Shown here one piece after another: positions 32,520 to 41,911 of a stretch of 64,000 bases of DNA (position 1 is its first letter; each line of letters begins with the position of its first letter). Origin of the DNA: Clostridiales bacterium UBA7285 (lineage in GTDB: Bacteria; Bacillota; Clostridia; Peptostreptococcales; Anaerovoracaceae); contig DKRJ01000008.1 in NCBI GenBank assembly GCA_002472145.1, positions 1-64,000 on the forward strand, written 5' to 3'. The position numbers and the translations under genes were made by a program. Under the pieces are notes generated by a model. The model had not been told where the DNA came from, ran no database searches, and saw only the letters and a program-made list of their open reading frames with translations.

Positions 32520-33044
32520 ATGGCTGTCACAGATAATACAGGCTCAAAGACTATCATCTTCAACGCGATCCCTGGAACTATCGAGGAATTCAAAGCTCTT
32601 CCGGAAGCGCAGCTGGCTTCACCTTACGATACGGCGGCTCTCACGATGCTGGCTCTGTATCTGTTCCCGACAAACAAGGATCTGTGTTTTAAGGCGCTCG
32701 ACTTTCTGCGCAGCCCTCGTCCGATAACAGAGCGCGACAGGCAGTTCGTATCCGACAGGTTAAGAGGCAAGGAGTACATGCTCGGTTCGTACTTTGCCGG
32801 GGCAGCTCAGGATAACGGATATAAGCCTTCCGAGCCGCTCACGATAACCATCCGCAGCGGGAACCGCACGACGAACGACGACACCATGACCGTTCTGAAC
32901 GTCACTTCCAGCGGCTGCGATCCTGAAGCCGCCGCCAGGCCGCTCACGCTCCGTCTGGCAAAGGACGGCAAGTGGTACGCGTGGGAGTATTCCAGCGTCA
33001 TGCTCGGGATCAAACAGCCGGCTTCAGCCGACCCGTGGGCATAG
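32520..33044 (+). CDS. DUF6935-like protein of unknown function
   Basis: 174 aa with AAGGAGGAG before the ATG and an extended -10 (TGATATAAT, 32427-32435) upstream. No signal peptide or membrane segment. The N-terminal half is helical (TIEEFKALPEAQLASPYDTA), the middle predicts a basic loop (RDRQFVSDRLRGKEYMLGSY), and the C-terminal half is beta-rich with LTITIRSGNRTTNDD and LRLAKDGKWYAWEYSS. I associate the pattern with a conserved clostridial protein family of unknown function. It is followed by an aldo-keto reductase gene 52 bases on. Confidence 0.65.
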   Translation: MAVTDNTGSKTIIFNAIPGTIEEFKALPEAQLASPYDTAALTMLALYLFPTNKDLCFKALDFLRSPRPITERDRQFVSDRLRGKEYMLGSYFAGAAQDNGYKPSEPLTITIRSGNRTTNDDTMTVLNVTSSGCDPEAAARPLTLRLAKDGKWYAWEYSSVMLGIKQPASADPWA

Positions 33045-33096
33045 GCAGGCATAGAGGAAAAGATTCGGAAACTTAACGGAACGAAGGGAGCAGAGC

Positions 33097-34257
33097 ATGG
33101 AATTCAAAGATTTCCCCGAAGTAAAACGCAATTTCGGATTCGGCTGCATGAGGCTGCCGATGGTGGAAACAGACAATAAAGATAAGGACGGGAACCCGGA
33201 GAAGGCCGTCGACATCGAGCAGTTTAAGGAGATGGTCGACTATTTCCTCGACAGCGGGTTCAACTATTTCGATACAGCGCACGTATATCTGAACGGAAAG
33301 TCAGAGACGGCGCTCAAGGCGGCTTTGACGTCGCGCTACGGCAGGAATGAGTACGTCCTGACGAATAAACTTACAGGCTCATGCTTCAACAAGGAAGAAG
33401 AGATAAGGCCGCTGTTCGAGTCACAGCTTGAGGCTTGCGGCGTGGAATATTTCGACTTCTACCTGATGCACTCTCAGAACGCAAAGGTCTTCGAGAAATT
33501 CAAGGCCTGCCGCGGATACGAGACCGCCTTCGAACTGAAGAAAGAGGGCAAAGTGCGTCATGTAGGTCTTTCGTTCCACGACACTCCGGAGGTCCTCGAC
33601 AAGATCCTGACGGAGTATCCGGAGATCGAGATCGTACAGATACAGTTCAACTATTACGATTACGACGATCCTTCAGTCCAGAGCCGCGGCGTCTATGAGG
33701 TCGCCAGAAAGCACGGCAAGCCGCTTATCATCATGGAACCGGTCAAGGGAGGCAACCTCGTGAACCTGCCTCCGGAAGCGCAGAAGATCTTCGATGAACT
33801 GCACGGCGGCTCCAATGCCAGCTACGCCATCCGCTACGCAGCGGGGTTTGACGGTATGAGGATGGTGCTCTCCGGGATGAGCGACATGGATCAGATGCGC
33901 GACAACGTCTCGTTCATGCGTGATTTCAAGCCGCTTAACGACGACGAACAGAAGGCGGTCTCGAAGGTCGTGGAGATCTTCCGCGGCATGGACCTGATAC
34001 CGTGCACAGGCTGCAGCTACTGCATCGAGGAGAATAAATGCCCGATGAACATCCAGATACCCGATCTCTTTGACGCCATGAATCAAAAGACGGCATTCGG
34101 CGATAAAAAGCAGGAGCGCTTCTTCAGTCAGTTCTATACGGGGAACGGCAAAGGCAAGCCGAGCGAATGCGTAAAGTGCGGAGGCTGCGAAAACGTATGC
34201 CCTCAGCACCTTCCGATCCGCGAGCTCCTGGAGAAGGTCGCGGCTGAGTTCGAATAA
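33097..34257 (+). CDS. Aldo-keto reductase with C-terminal [4Fe-4S] domain
   Basis: 386 aa. TIM-barrel reductase with FGFGCMRLPM, FDTAHVYLNGKSE (Asp and Tyr of the tetrad), YVLTNKL (Lys) and YLMHSQN (His). The C-terminal extension has CTGCSYCIEENKCP (~305) and ECVKCGGCENVCPQHLPI (~350), the layout of clostridial ferredoxin-linked AKRs. The Fe-S clusters suggest a ferredoxin-linked role; the substrate is unknown. Confidence 0.9.
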   Translation: MEFKDFPEVKRNFGFGCMRLPMVETDNKDKDGNPEKAVDIEQFKEMVDYFLDSGFNYFDTAHVYLNGKSETALKAALTSRYGRNEYVLTNKLTGSCFNKEEEIRPLFESQLEACGVEYFDFYLMHSQNAKVFEKFKACRGYETAFELKKEGKVRHVGLSFHDTPEVLDKILTEYPEIEIVQIQFNYYDYDDPSVQSRGVYEVARKHGKPLIIMEPVKGGNLVNLPPEAQKIFDELHGGSNASYAIRYAAGFDGMRMVLSGMSDMDQMRDNVSFMRDFKPLNDDEQKAVSKVVEIFRGMDLIPCTGCSYCIEENKCPMNIQIPDLFDAMNQKTAFGDKKQERFFSQFYTGNGKGKPSECVKCGGCENVCPQHLPIRELLEKVAAEFE

Positions 34258-34307
34258 AAGGCCCGGGCAGAGTTCGGAAAAGGCGAACAAAACGAAAGGA
34301 AAGACAG

Positions 34308-34904
34308 ATGGCTGACGAAAAAAACAGAAAACCGGGAACAGGCTCAAGCGTCAGGAATATGACCCTGACCGCAATGTTCCTCGCGATTGGAATGATCCTG
34401 CCGTTCTTTACGGGACAGATCCCTCAGATCGGCAGCATGCTTCTGCCGATGCATCTCCCTGTTTTCCTCTGCGCGCTTATCTGCGGATGGAAGTACGGAG
34501 TTGTGATGGCTTTCATACTGCCGCTCTTCAGGTCCGCGATATTTACCATGCCTCCGATGTATCCCGTCGCGGTAGCGATGGCCTTCGAACTTGCGACGTA
34601 CGCGCTGGTGGCCGGACTGCTGTATGAGAGATCCCGCTGGCAGTGCGTGAAAGCCCTGTATAAGTGCATAATCATCGCGATGCTGGCCGGACGCGCCGTC
34701 TGGGGCGTCGCCATGCTGATACTGCTCGGGATCAAAGGCAACCAATTCACGTTTCAGGCTTTCCTCTCCGGAGCGTTCATCAACGCGATACCGGGGATCG
34801 TTATCCAGTTGATACTCATCCCTGTCATAATGGTGGCGCTCGACAGAGCCAAGCTCGTTCCGTTCAGACGCGAGAAAAACGCCGTAAAAACGGTGCGCGC
34901 GTAG
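34308..34904 (+). CDS. ECF transporter S component
   Basis: 198 aa with six predicted helices: LTAMFLAIGMILPFFTGQIP, IGSMLLPMHLPVFLCALICG and GVVMAFILPLFRSAIFTMPP at the N-terminal half. This is the S-component (PF12822-like) pattern, with the charged GWKYG turn. S components bind a vitamin or cofactor and share an EcfAAT motor encoded elsewhere. The next gene, 11 bases away, is a P-loop kinase, so the transported compound is probably trapped by phosphorylation. Confidence 0.85.
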   Translation: MADEKNRKPGTGSSVRNMTLTAMFLAIGMILPFFTGQIPQIGSMLLPMHLPVFLCALICGWKYGVVMAFILPLFRSAIFTMPPMYPVAVAMAFELATYALVAGLLYERSRWQCVKALYKCIIIAMLAGRAVWGVAMLILLGIKGNQFTFQAFLSGAFINAIPGIVIQLILIPVIMVALDRAKLVPFRREKNAVKTVRA

Positions 34905-34915
34905 ATATCACGCAT

Positions 34916-35554
34916 ATGAGCGCGCCGAACGATCATGGCGGTATGGCCGGCAAAATGGAAATAAAGGACATAGTATCCGAAATATCGTCCCGGGCGGACG
35001 AACTTCTGCGCGGCAGAGACAGAATGATCATCGCTATAGACGGAAGGTGCGCATCGGGCAAAACAACCGCTGCCAGAGCACTGGCAAGCGCAATGAATAA
35101 AAAGTACGGTGCGTCTATCTTTCATATGGACGATTTTTTCCTGCGCCCGGAGCAGCGCACCGAAGAGCGTCTGGCGGAGCCGGGCGGCAACGTCGATAGA
35201 GAGCGCTTCCTGAACGAAGTCCTGCTTCCCCTCAGCCGGGGGAAGGCTTTTTCGTATCGCCCGTTCGACTGCTCGACGTTCAGCCTGCTTGCTCCGGTCA
35301 AAGCCTTTCCTTCGCGTGTGAACATAGTCGAGGGCTCATACTGCTGCCATCCCGATCTCTTCGGATATTACGATCTCCGCGTTTTCATGGACGTCAGCCC
35401 GGAGGTCCAGCGGCAGAGGATCGCCTCCAGAGATCCTGAAAAATTTGATGCGTTCGAGTCAAAGTGGATCCCTCTCGAGGAAAAGTATTTTGCCGCCTTT
35501 GACGTCCCGCGTAAGTGCAAAATGATTTTTGATACCTCACTTTTCTCTTTTTGA
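34916..35554 (+). CDS. Uridine-kinase-like P-loop kinase
   Basis: 212 aa from ATG 34916; ATG 34943 is an alternative, and neither has a strong ribosome site. NTP-binding domain IAIDGRCASGKTTAARALA (~38-56), HMDDFFL after strand 3 (~75), FDCSTF in the lid area, VEGSYCCHP (~138) and DLRVFMDVSPEVQRQRIASRD. This is the uridine/pantothenate/nicotinamide-riboside kinase superfamily. It is coupled to an ECF S component, so a vitamin or nucleoside is a better guess than housekeeping uridine phosphorylation. Confidence 0.75.
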   Translation: MSAPNDHGGMAGKMEIKDIVSEISSRADELLRGRDRMIIAIDGRCASGKTTAARALASAMNKKYGASIFHMDDFFLRPEQRTEERLAEPGGNVDRERFLNEVLLPLSRGKAFSYRPFDCSTFSLLAPVKAFPSRVNIVEGSYCCHPDLFGYYDLRVFMDVSPEVQRQRIASRDPEKFDAFESKWIPLEEKYFAAFDVPRKCKMIFDTSLFSF

Positions 35555-35698
35555 ATAGCACATTGCAGAATTGATATTGTACATCCGTATTTTGACGTGC
35601 GATAATATGCTCAAGAAATCGAAGATACAGACGATGCCGGGAACATCCCGCGGCTTCGGCGGGACCGGCCGCTATTCAGAAAGGACAGGTTACATGAT

Positions 35699-36239
35699 AT
35701 GAAAACTTCACGCAGATTTTTTAGGATCATTTGCATCGGGCTGATCCTGGTTCTGGCTCTGGCGCTCGCCGGCTGCGGATCGGGCGGAAGCGGGGACTGC
35801 GGCGCAGACTATCGCCGAGACGCTCGGCGCTGATACTTTCGTCATCACTCCTAAGGAGCCTTACACGTCGGAAGACCTCAACTACAATAACGCTGACAGC
35901 CGCGTATCGAGAGAGCACGAAGACGAATCGCTCCAGGATCAGGTCGAACTTGAGACTACAGAGGTCCCGGACTGGGATCAGTACGACACGGTATTCTTCG
36001 GATATCCGATCTGGTGGGGAAACGCCGCTTGGCCTGTCAACCAGTTCGTGACGTCAAACGACTTCACAGGAAAGACTGTGATCCCGTTCTGCACGTCCGC
36101 GTCATCGGGGATAGGCGACAGCGGCAGACTTCTTGCAGAAAAGGCGGGAACCGGCGACTGGCAGGAGGGAATGAGATTCTCATCCGGCGCAGGCGCCGAC
36201 GAGATCGCCGAATGGGCTTCGCAGTACGCAGGCAATTAG
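35699..36239 (+). pseudogene. Flavodoxin lipoprotein with internal deletion and frameshift
   Basis: It begins with a lipoprotein signal peptide (IICIGLILVLALALAGC). After GSGGSG the frame breaks; the correct continuation in another frame is AQTIAETLGADTFVITPKEP and ends EWASQYAGN. The missing piece is the N-terminal strand and FMN loop (usually V.YYSATGNT..vA). The later flavodoxin parts YDTVFFGYPIWWGNAAWPV and PFCTSASSGIGDS are intact. It was once part of the flavodoxin/LysR/AKR group here and now cannot encode a working flavodoxin, unless this is an assembly error. Confidence 0.75.
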
Positions 36240-36287
36240 TCTGCCGTCTGCGGGCAGAAAATACACCACAGCCGGATACGGCGGAAA

Positions 36288-37163
36288 ATGCGGCAAAACG
36301 ATATGACGGACATAAATGAGGAAATGCGCTACTTCGCGGAGTTCGCGGAATGCGGGACTTTGACGGAGGTCGCCGAAAAATTCAATATCTCACAGCCCAC
36401 GATCACCAGGGCGATGAAAAAAGTCGAGGACGAGTTCGGCGTTCCGCTCTTTGACAGGACGAAGAACAGCATAAGACTGAACGAAAACGGAAAGGTCGCG
36501 GCCCGCGAGGTCTCTCTTCTACTGAAGCAGACCGAGGAGATGTTCGAACGCGTCAGGGCGTACGATAAGTCTAAGCGGACGATCTCGGTCGGGACCGCGG
36601 CGGCCGTGCAGCTGCCTGACCTCGTGGCCAGGATGGGCACGCTTTATCCTGAAAAGGCGATCTCGATGGAGCAGAAGCTTCCTTCCGAACTGGTCGACGG
36701 CTTTCAAAGAGGCATCTACCAGATGATAATCCTCCCCGCGGGAGCGGATAAGGTAAAGGAAGGTTTTGCCGTCGAGGGGTGCAGGACCCGCGTCATAGGC
36801 GAGGAGCATCTGATGTTCGCCCTCCCGAAATGTCATAGATTCGCGCGGCGTAAATCTCTTTCGCTCTCCGAGATGGATGGCGAAAACATGCTGCTCTTTT
36901 CCAGGATCGGGTTCTGGGAGCAGATAGCGCGCCGGAAGATGCCGCATTCGCGTTTTCTGGTGCAGAGCGACAGATACACGTTCGCGGAACTCATCGCTAA
37001 TTCAGTGCTGCCGTGCTTTACGACCGACATGGCGGCGTCCGATACCGATCAAAGCATGCAGGCGCGCGTAAAGGTCCCCGTCTCTGATCCGGAGGTGAAC
37101 GTGACGTACTATCTGGTGTGCAGAAACTCGGATTTCCCGCAGTTCAGGGCTTTGTTCGAATAG
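36288..37163 (+). CDS. LysR-family transcriptional regulator
   Basis: 291 aa from 36288; ATG 36303 (MTDINEEM) is an alternative start. N-terminal HTH: CGTLTEVAEKFNISQPTITR (~22-41), RAMKKVEDEFGVPLFDRTKN. A substrate-binding domain follows from ~95 (ISVGTAAAVQLPDLVARM). It lies between a broken flavodoxin gene and an aldo-keto reductase gene transcribed the same way, which are likely targets. The effector is unknown. Confidence 0.88.
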   Translation: MRQNDMTDINEEMRYFAEFAECGTLTEVAEKFNISQPTITRAMKKVEDEFGVPLFDRTKNSIRLNENGKVAAREVSLLLKQTEEMFERVRAYDKSKRTISVGTAAAVQLPDLVARMGTLYPEKAISMEQKLPSELVDGFQRGIYQMIILPAGADKVKEGFAVEGCRTRVIGEEHLMFALPKCHRFARRKSLSLSEMDGENMLLFSRIGFWEQIARRKMPHSRFLVQSDRYTFAELIANSVLPCFTTDMAASDTDQSMQARVKVPVSDPEVNVTYYLVCRNSDFPQFRALFE

Positions 37164-37236
37164 CCCGCAGATCTACGGCAGATAAACATCGATGATCAAA
37201 TATGATCGAAAAGCAAAGATATCAGGAGGAATCGAT

Positions 37237-38079
37237 ATGGAAACTGTAAAACTCAACAACGGGAAGGAGTGCCCGGTAATAGGGATCGGAACGTTCACTT
37301 TCTCGCCGGCCGACGCCGAGAACAGCGTCATAGAGGCGTTGAAGGCAGGATACAGGCTCGTCGACACGGCTAACGCATACGTTAATGAGCGCGCTGTCGG
37401 ACGCGGAATGAAGGAGAGCGGCGTGAAGCGCGAGGACGTTTTCCTCTCGACAAAACTCTGGCCCAGCGAGTACGAAAACCCGGACGCGGTAGACCAGACC
37501 CTGGAGCGCCTCGGCACAGACTACGCAGACCTTCTCTACATCCACCAGCCTGCCGGGAACTGGCTCGCCGGCTATCGTCTGCTCGAAAAGGCATACAGGG
37601 AAGGAAAGGCAAAGAGCATCGGGATCTCGAACTTCGAAGGAAAATACCTCGACGAGCTTCAGACTGAATGGGAGATAGTCCCGCAGTTCATGCAGGTCGA
37701 GTGCCATCCGTACTACACGCAGAAGGAACTCAGAAAAGCGCTCGATAAATACGGCATCCGCCTCATGTCGTGGTATCCTCTCGGCCACGGTGACAGATCG
37801 CTGATCGATGAGCCTGTCTTTGCCGAGATCGGAAAGAAATACGGAAAAACCCCGGCACAGGTGATCCTCAGATGGCACACGCAGATGGGATTCGTCGTGG
37901 TCCCGGGCAGCCGCAGCGTAGAGCACATCAAAGCCAACCTCGACATTCTCGACTTCCGCCTCACGGAGGAGGAGATGAGCGCCATAGCGAAACTCGATAA
38001 GAACGCGAGGTACTATTACCGCACGGACGAGCAGCTCGACCAGTACGCTTCGATCAAGCCGCAGTACGAAGAAAAGTAG
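37237..38079 (+). CDS. Aldo-keto reductase
   Basis: 280 aa from ATG 37237 with AGGAGG upstream. Catalytic tetrad: DTANAYVNE (Asp, Tyr), LSTKLWPSEY (Lys), LLYIHQPAG (His); then GISNFEGKYL and the cofactor site VVVPGSRSVEHIKANL. It is close to the 2,5-diketo-gluconate-reductase-like AKR5 group that reduces small carbonyls with NADPH. Expression is probably controlled by the adjacent LysR regulator. Confidence 0.9.
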   Translation: METVKLNNGKECPVIGIGTFTFSPADAENSVIEALKAGYRLVDTANAYVNERAVGRGMKESGVKREDVFLSTKLWPSEYENPDAVDQTLERLGTDYADLLYIHQPAGNWLAGYRLLEKAYREGKAKSIGISNFEGKYLDELQTEWEIVPQFMQVECHPYYTQKELRKALDKYGIRLMSWYPLGHGDRSLIDEPVFAEIGKKYGKTPAQVILRWHTQMGFVVVPGSRSVEHIKANLDILDFRLTEEEMSAIAKLDKNARYYYRTDEQLDQYASIKPQYEEK

Positions 38080-38209
38080 GCGGAGGGTTCCTGTCGGCTG
38101 CATACTGGCGATCAGACACATGCGTAAAAAAGCCGGACAGACGCCGGAGAATAGTTATTCATTTTTTGTAATTTTTCATAAAAATTCCCCATAAAGTTCG
38201 TTTAAGTGA

Positions 38210-38215
38210 TACAAT
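38210..38215 (+). promoter_or_regulatory. Probable -10 of the hom-lysC-asd operon
   Basis: TGATACAAT is an extended -10 about 45 bases before the hom start. A clear -35 is not seen. No T-box, lysine riboswitch or attenuator hairpin is visible in the 182 bases upstream. Confidence 0.4.
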
Positions 38216-38261
38216 AACAAATACGGCTGTCATCTGCCGAAACGGAAAGGCGTGTTTTGCT

Positions 38262-39407
38262 ATGATGAAAATCGGAATGCTCGGATGCGGAACTGTAGGC
38301 AGCGGCGTCCTCGAAACTGTCAGCAGAAGGTCTGACATGGCGATAAAAGGGATACTCACGCGGGGCCCTCACCCGGAACTCGGAAAACTTTCGGTCCGTG
38401 AGCCTGAAGCGATATTAGACGACCCTGAGATCGACACGGTCGTCGAGGTCATGGGCGGTACAGAGCCCGCGCTCGACTACGTCAGGCGCGCGCTCGCAAA
38501 CGGCAAAAACGTCGTCACAGCGAACAAACAGATGATCGCGGAGGCTTACGCGGAGCTCGTGTCTTCCGCGGAAGAGAACGCCGTCGCGCTGAGGTGCACC
38601 GCGGCGGTCGGCGGCGGGATCCCGTGGCTCGTGAACCTGAGCCGCGTCGCGGAAATGTATCAGGTCAGGAGTTTCAGCGGGATCATGAACGGCACGACGA
38701 ACTTCATCCTTGACGCTATGACGTCTGGCGGACGGGATTTTGTGGACGCGCTCGCGGAGGCGCAGAGGCTCGGGTACGCCGAGGCGGATCCTTCCGCTGA
38801 CGTGGACGGCCTCGACGCGCTGCGCAAATGCGTGATATCGGCGAATATCGCCTTTGGCGGCGTCTTCTCCGAGAAGGACGCCCTGGCGGAGGGCATCAGA
38901 TATATCATGCCGGAGGATATAAAGACCGCGGGCGAGCACGGGATGACGTGCAGGCTCATTGCAGAGGGCATCAGGACTGCGTCTGGCGCGGCTTTGTTCG
39001 TACAGCCGGAATTCCTCCCGGCGGGCAGGATAGAGGCATCCGTAAGGAAGAACTTCAACCTGATCTCGCTCGAGAGCGTGGAGACGGGAACGATGAGTTT
39101 CTACGGTCAGGGAGCCGGAAAATATCCTACGGCGGCGAACGTCGTCGCGGATCTGATAGCGGTGCGGGACGGAGCGAAGGGCTTCTACACGAAGAGTCTC
39201 AAGGCTCTGCCGGTCGAAAACGGATCGGAGACGATGCGCTGGTATTTCAGGACGGATGAGGAGGCAGGAATGCCTGCCGAAGCCGTCGCCGAAAAATGGG
39301 GCGCCGGAGTGCTGACCGGACCGCTTTGCGTTTCGGAGGCGCACGCTCTGGCCAAAGAATTAAGAAAGTCAGGCAGTAACGTTTTTTTCGCCGGAGTAAG
39401 GGGATAG
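38262..39407 (+). CDS. hom: Homoserine dehydrogenase without ACT domain
   Basis: 381 aa. It reduces aspartate semialdehyde to homoserine. NAD(P) site IGMLGCGTVGSGVLE (~4-18), VVEVMGGTEPALDYV, VTANKQMIAE with the catalytic-site Lys (~87), and EADPSADVDGLDALRK (~170-185). It ends ~50 residues short of the usual ~430-aa form, at the point where a regulatory ACT domain would follow. Only a short C-terminal piece (WGAGVLTGPLCVSEAHALAK) is left, so threonine feedback may be absent. First gene of a hom-lysC-asd operon. Confidence 0.88.
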   Translation: MMKIGMLGCGTVGSGVLETVSRRSDMAIKGILTRGPHPELGKLSVREPEAILDDPEIDTVVEVMGGTEPALDYVRRALANGKNVVTANKQMIAEAYAELVSSAEENAVALRCTAAVGGGIPWLVNLSRVAEMYQVRSFSGIMNGTTNFILDAMTSGGRDFVDALAEAQRLGYAEADPSADVDGLDALRKCVISANIAFGGVFSEKDALAEGIRYIMPEDIKTAGEHGMTCRLIAEGIRTASGAALFVQPEFLPAGRIEASVRKNFNLISLESVETGTMSFYGQGAGKYPTAANVVADLIAVRDGAKGFYTKSLKALPVENGSETMRWYFRTDEEAGMPAEAVAEKWGAGVLTGPLCVSEAHALAKELRKSGSNVFFAGVRG

Positions 39408-39491
39408 CGAAGCGCGAAAAATCCGGGGAAGACAGCAAAGATCAAACAGATCACACCGATCGAAAAAATATTACAAAGGGGTTTTAGAGAA

Positions 39492-40817
39492 ATGCTTAAA
39501 GTAGCGAAGTTCGGCGGTTCGTCGATGGCGGACGCCGGGCAGTACAGAAAAGTGAAGGATATCATCCTTTCCGATCCGAGCCGCAGGGTAGTCGTCGTTT
39601 CGGCGGCGGGCAAGAGAAACAAGGACGATCATAAAATAACCGATCTCCTTTATCTCTGCTATTCACACGTAAAATACGGCGTGGATCCGTCCGAGATCTT
39701 CGACATGATAGCCGAAAGATACAGGGGGATATGCAGCGAACTCGGCCTGAGTTTTGATATCGAGAAAGAACTTTCGGAGCTTCGCTCTTCTCTGAAAAAA
39801 GGCGTGGAACTGGACTGGCTCGTCTCCCGCGGCGAATATTTCTCCGCGAAAATGCTCGCCGACTACATCGGGTATGATTTTGTCGACAGCACGGAATGGG
39901 TCAGATTCAGGCTCGACGGCACTCTCGACAAAGAAAGTTCCTACGCGTCGCTCCGCGCGATCGCCAGCCGGCTGAACGTAGTCGTGCCGGGATTCTACGG
40001 AGCTCTTCCTGACGGCAGGATCAGACTGATGTCGCGCGGGGGAAGCGATATCACGGGCGCACTGGCCGCGGCGGCGCTCTGCGCGGACGTTTACGAGAAT
40101 TGGACGGACGTATCGGGAATACTCAGGGCGGACCCGAGGATAGTGCCCGATCCGGAAACCATCAGGCACCTCACGTACCCGGAGCTGCGCGCTCTCTCTT
40201 ACATGGGAGCCGACGTGCTGCACGAGGCGTCGATCACCCCGGTGCGGGAAAAGCGCATACCGCTAAAAATACTCAACACGAATGATCCTTCTGACGAGGG
40301 GACCGTGATAATGGAAAAGTTCGAGGAGAACATCGGCGACAGGAATCTTCTCACCGGGATAGCCGGACGCCGCGATTTCACGCTCGTCACGATCAAGATA
40401 AGCGGCATGTCGGGAAGGCCGGGCGTTTTCTGCGAACTGCTCGAGCCGTTCGCGGAAGCCGGGATAAACGTGGAGCACGTGACCACCGGCATAGATTCGG
40501 TGTCGTTCGCGATCTCGTCCGATATCAACCGTACGTCGTTTTACGGCATCCTGGGAGAGATAGAAAATAACCTCGAGCCTGACGGCATAGAGGTGAACGA
40601 GGGGATATCTCTCGTCGCCGCGGTCGGCAGAAGGATGTGTTTTGTTCCCGGCTCGTCAGGGGCTTTGTTCGACGCACTCGGCAAAAACGGGATAAACGTG
40701 AGGCTCATCACGCAGGAGCCGGAGGAAGTTTGTATCATCGTAGGTGTGAACAATGAGGACTTTGACAGGTGCGTGCGGGTCATCTACGACTCGCTCGTAA
40801 GGAAAATCGTCAAATAA
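39492..40817 (+). CDS. lysC: Aspartate kinase
   Basis: 441 aa. It phosphorylates aspartate, the first step to lysine, threonine and methionine. KFGGSSMADAGQYRKVKDII at the N-terminus, VVVVSAAGK, VSRGEYFSAKMLADYIG, MSRGGSDITGALAAAAL (~178), then two C-terminal ACT modules (~305-441; VTIKISGMSGRPGVFCELL and AVGRRMCFVPGSSGALFDAL). It is typical of the single-subunit Firmicutes class. Located between hom and asd, where regulation of the whole branch probably rests on this enzyme. Confidence 0.92.
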   Translation: MLKVAKFGGSSMADAGQYRKVKDIILSDPSRRVVVVSAAGKRNKDDHKITDLLYLCYSHVKYGVDPSEIFDMIAERYRGICSELGLSFDIEKELSELRSSLKKGVELDWLVSRGEYFSAKMLADYIGYDFVDSTEWVRFRLDGTLDKESSYASLRAIASRLNVVVPGFYGALPDGRIRLMSRGGSDITGALAAAALCADVYENWTDVSGILRADPRIVPDPETIRHLTYPELRALSYMGADVLHEASITPVREKRIPLKILNTNDPSDEGTVIMEKFEENIGDRNLLTGIAGRRDFTLVTIKISGMSGRPGVFCELLEPFAEAGINVEHVTTGIDSVSFAISSDINRTSFYGILGEIENNLEPDGIEVNEGISLVAAVGRRMCFVPGSSGALFDALGKNGINVRLITQEPEEVCIIVGVNNEDFDRCVRVIYDSLVRKIVK

Positions 40818-40832
40818 AGGGGTAATGGTGAA

Positions 40833-41864
40833 ATGAACGGAAACAGCGTAAATAACGGTTCTAACGGATACAAGGTAGGCATCCTCGGGGCAACCGGGAT
40901 GGTTGGCCGCGAGATGTGCAGGATCCTCCGCGAGAGGAATTTCCCGGTGTCTGAACTCCGCCTGTTCGCGAGCGGACGAAGCGCCGGAACAGAGTTGGAT
41001 CTCGGCGGTATGAAAGCAACTGTCAGGGAAACGACGGAAAACTCGTTCGACGGGCTCGACATCGTACTCGGCGCCGCGGAAAACGACGTCGCCAAACGTT
41101 TCGCCCCGGCGATACGCAGATCAGGTGCCGTATTTATCGATAATTCAAGCGCATTCAGACTCGACCCGGACGTACCTCTCGTCGTGCCGGAGATAAATCC
41201 GGAGGACGTGAAACTCCAGAAAGGGATCATAGCCAATCCTAACTGCACGACGATCATTTCCTGCACGGCAGTGAACGCCCTGAATTCGGTGAGCCAGATA
41301 ACGTCGATGATAGCGTCCTCGTATCAGGCCGTTTCCGGCGCCGGCGCGGGCGGCCCGGTCGAGCTCATGGAAGAGGTAAAAGCAGGCCTCGAGGGCAGGA
41401 CCGTGAAGCCCGAGGTATTTAAAAAGCAGATAGCGTATAACGTGATAGCGCAGATAGGCGGCGAGCAGTACGAGGGATATACTTCCGAGGAGATGAAGCT
41501 GCAGAACGAGGGACGGAAGATCATGCACCTCCCGGATCTGAAGGTCAGCTGCACGTGTGTGCGCGTGCCGGTCGTACGCAGCCACAGCGTATCGATAGAA
41601 CTGAGAACAAAAGAAAAGATCACCGTCGAAAAGGCGCGCGAGGTGATTGCGTCTGCACCCGGCGTTAAACTCGTCGACGATCTGGCGAACGACATCTGCC
41701 CGACGCCGCTTGACACGAGCAACCAGGATCTCGTGTACGTAGGGAGGATCCGCCGGGACCTCGTATATGACGACGGACTGTGCATCTGGTGCTGCGGCGA
41801 TCAGGTCCGCAAGGGAGCCGCTACGAACGCCGTCCAGATCGCGGAGATACTGATCGGGAGATAA
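40833..41864 (+). CDS. asd: Aspartate-semialdehyde dehydrogenase
   Basis: 343 aa. NADPH site VGILGATGMVGREMCRIL (~11-28), ASGRSAGTELDL, DNSSAFRLDPDVPLVVPEIN (~107-126), catalytic Cys in NPNCTTIIS (~138), SYQAVSGAGAGGPVEL and the catalytic His in RVPVVRSHSVSIEL (~250). It starts 15 bases after lysC with GGGG upstream and completes the hom-lysC-asd operon. Terminator-like repeats follow at 41912-42003. Confidence 0.93.
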   Translation: MNGNSVNNGSNGYKVGILGATGMVGREMCRILRERNFPVSELRLFASGRSAGTELDLGGMKATVRETTENSFDGLDIVLGAAENDVAKRFAPAIRRSGAVFIDNSSAFRLDPDVPLVVPEINPEDVKLQKGIIANPNCTTIISCTAVNALNSVSQITSMIASSYQAVSGAGAGGPVELMEEVKAGLEGRTVKPEVFKKQIAYNVIAQIGGEQYEGYTSEEMKLQNEGRKIMHLPDLKVSCTCVRVPVVRSHSVSIELRTKEKITVEKAREVIASAPGVKLVDDLANDICPTPLDTSNQDLVYVGRIRRDLVYDDGLCIWCCGDQVRKGAATNAVQIAEILIGR

Positions 41865-41911
41865 AAGAAATATAAAAGCGCGGCGCAGGCCGGGCCCGGG
41901 AGACGGTCCGA

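Noticed and set aside
38080..38261. Lysine riboswitch or T-box before hom
   Set aside because: The leader is short and shows no T-box sequence, specifier stem or terminator hairpin.
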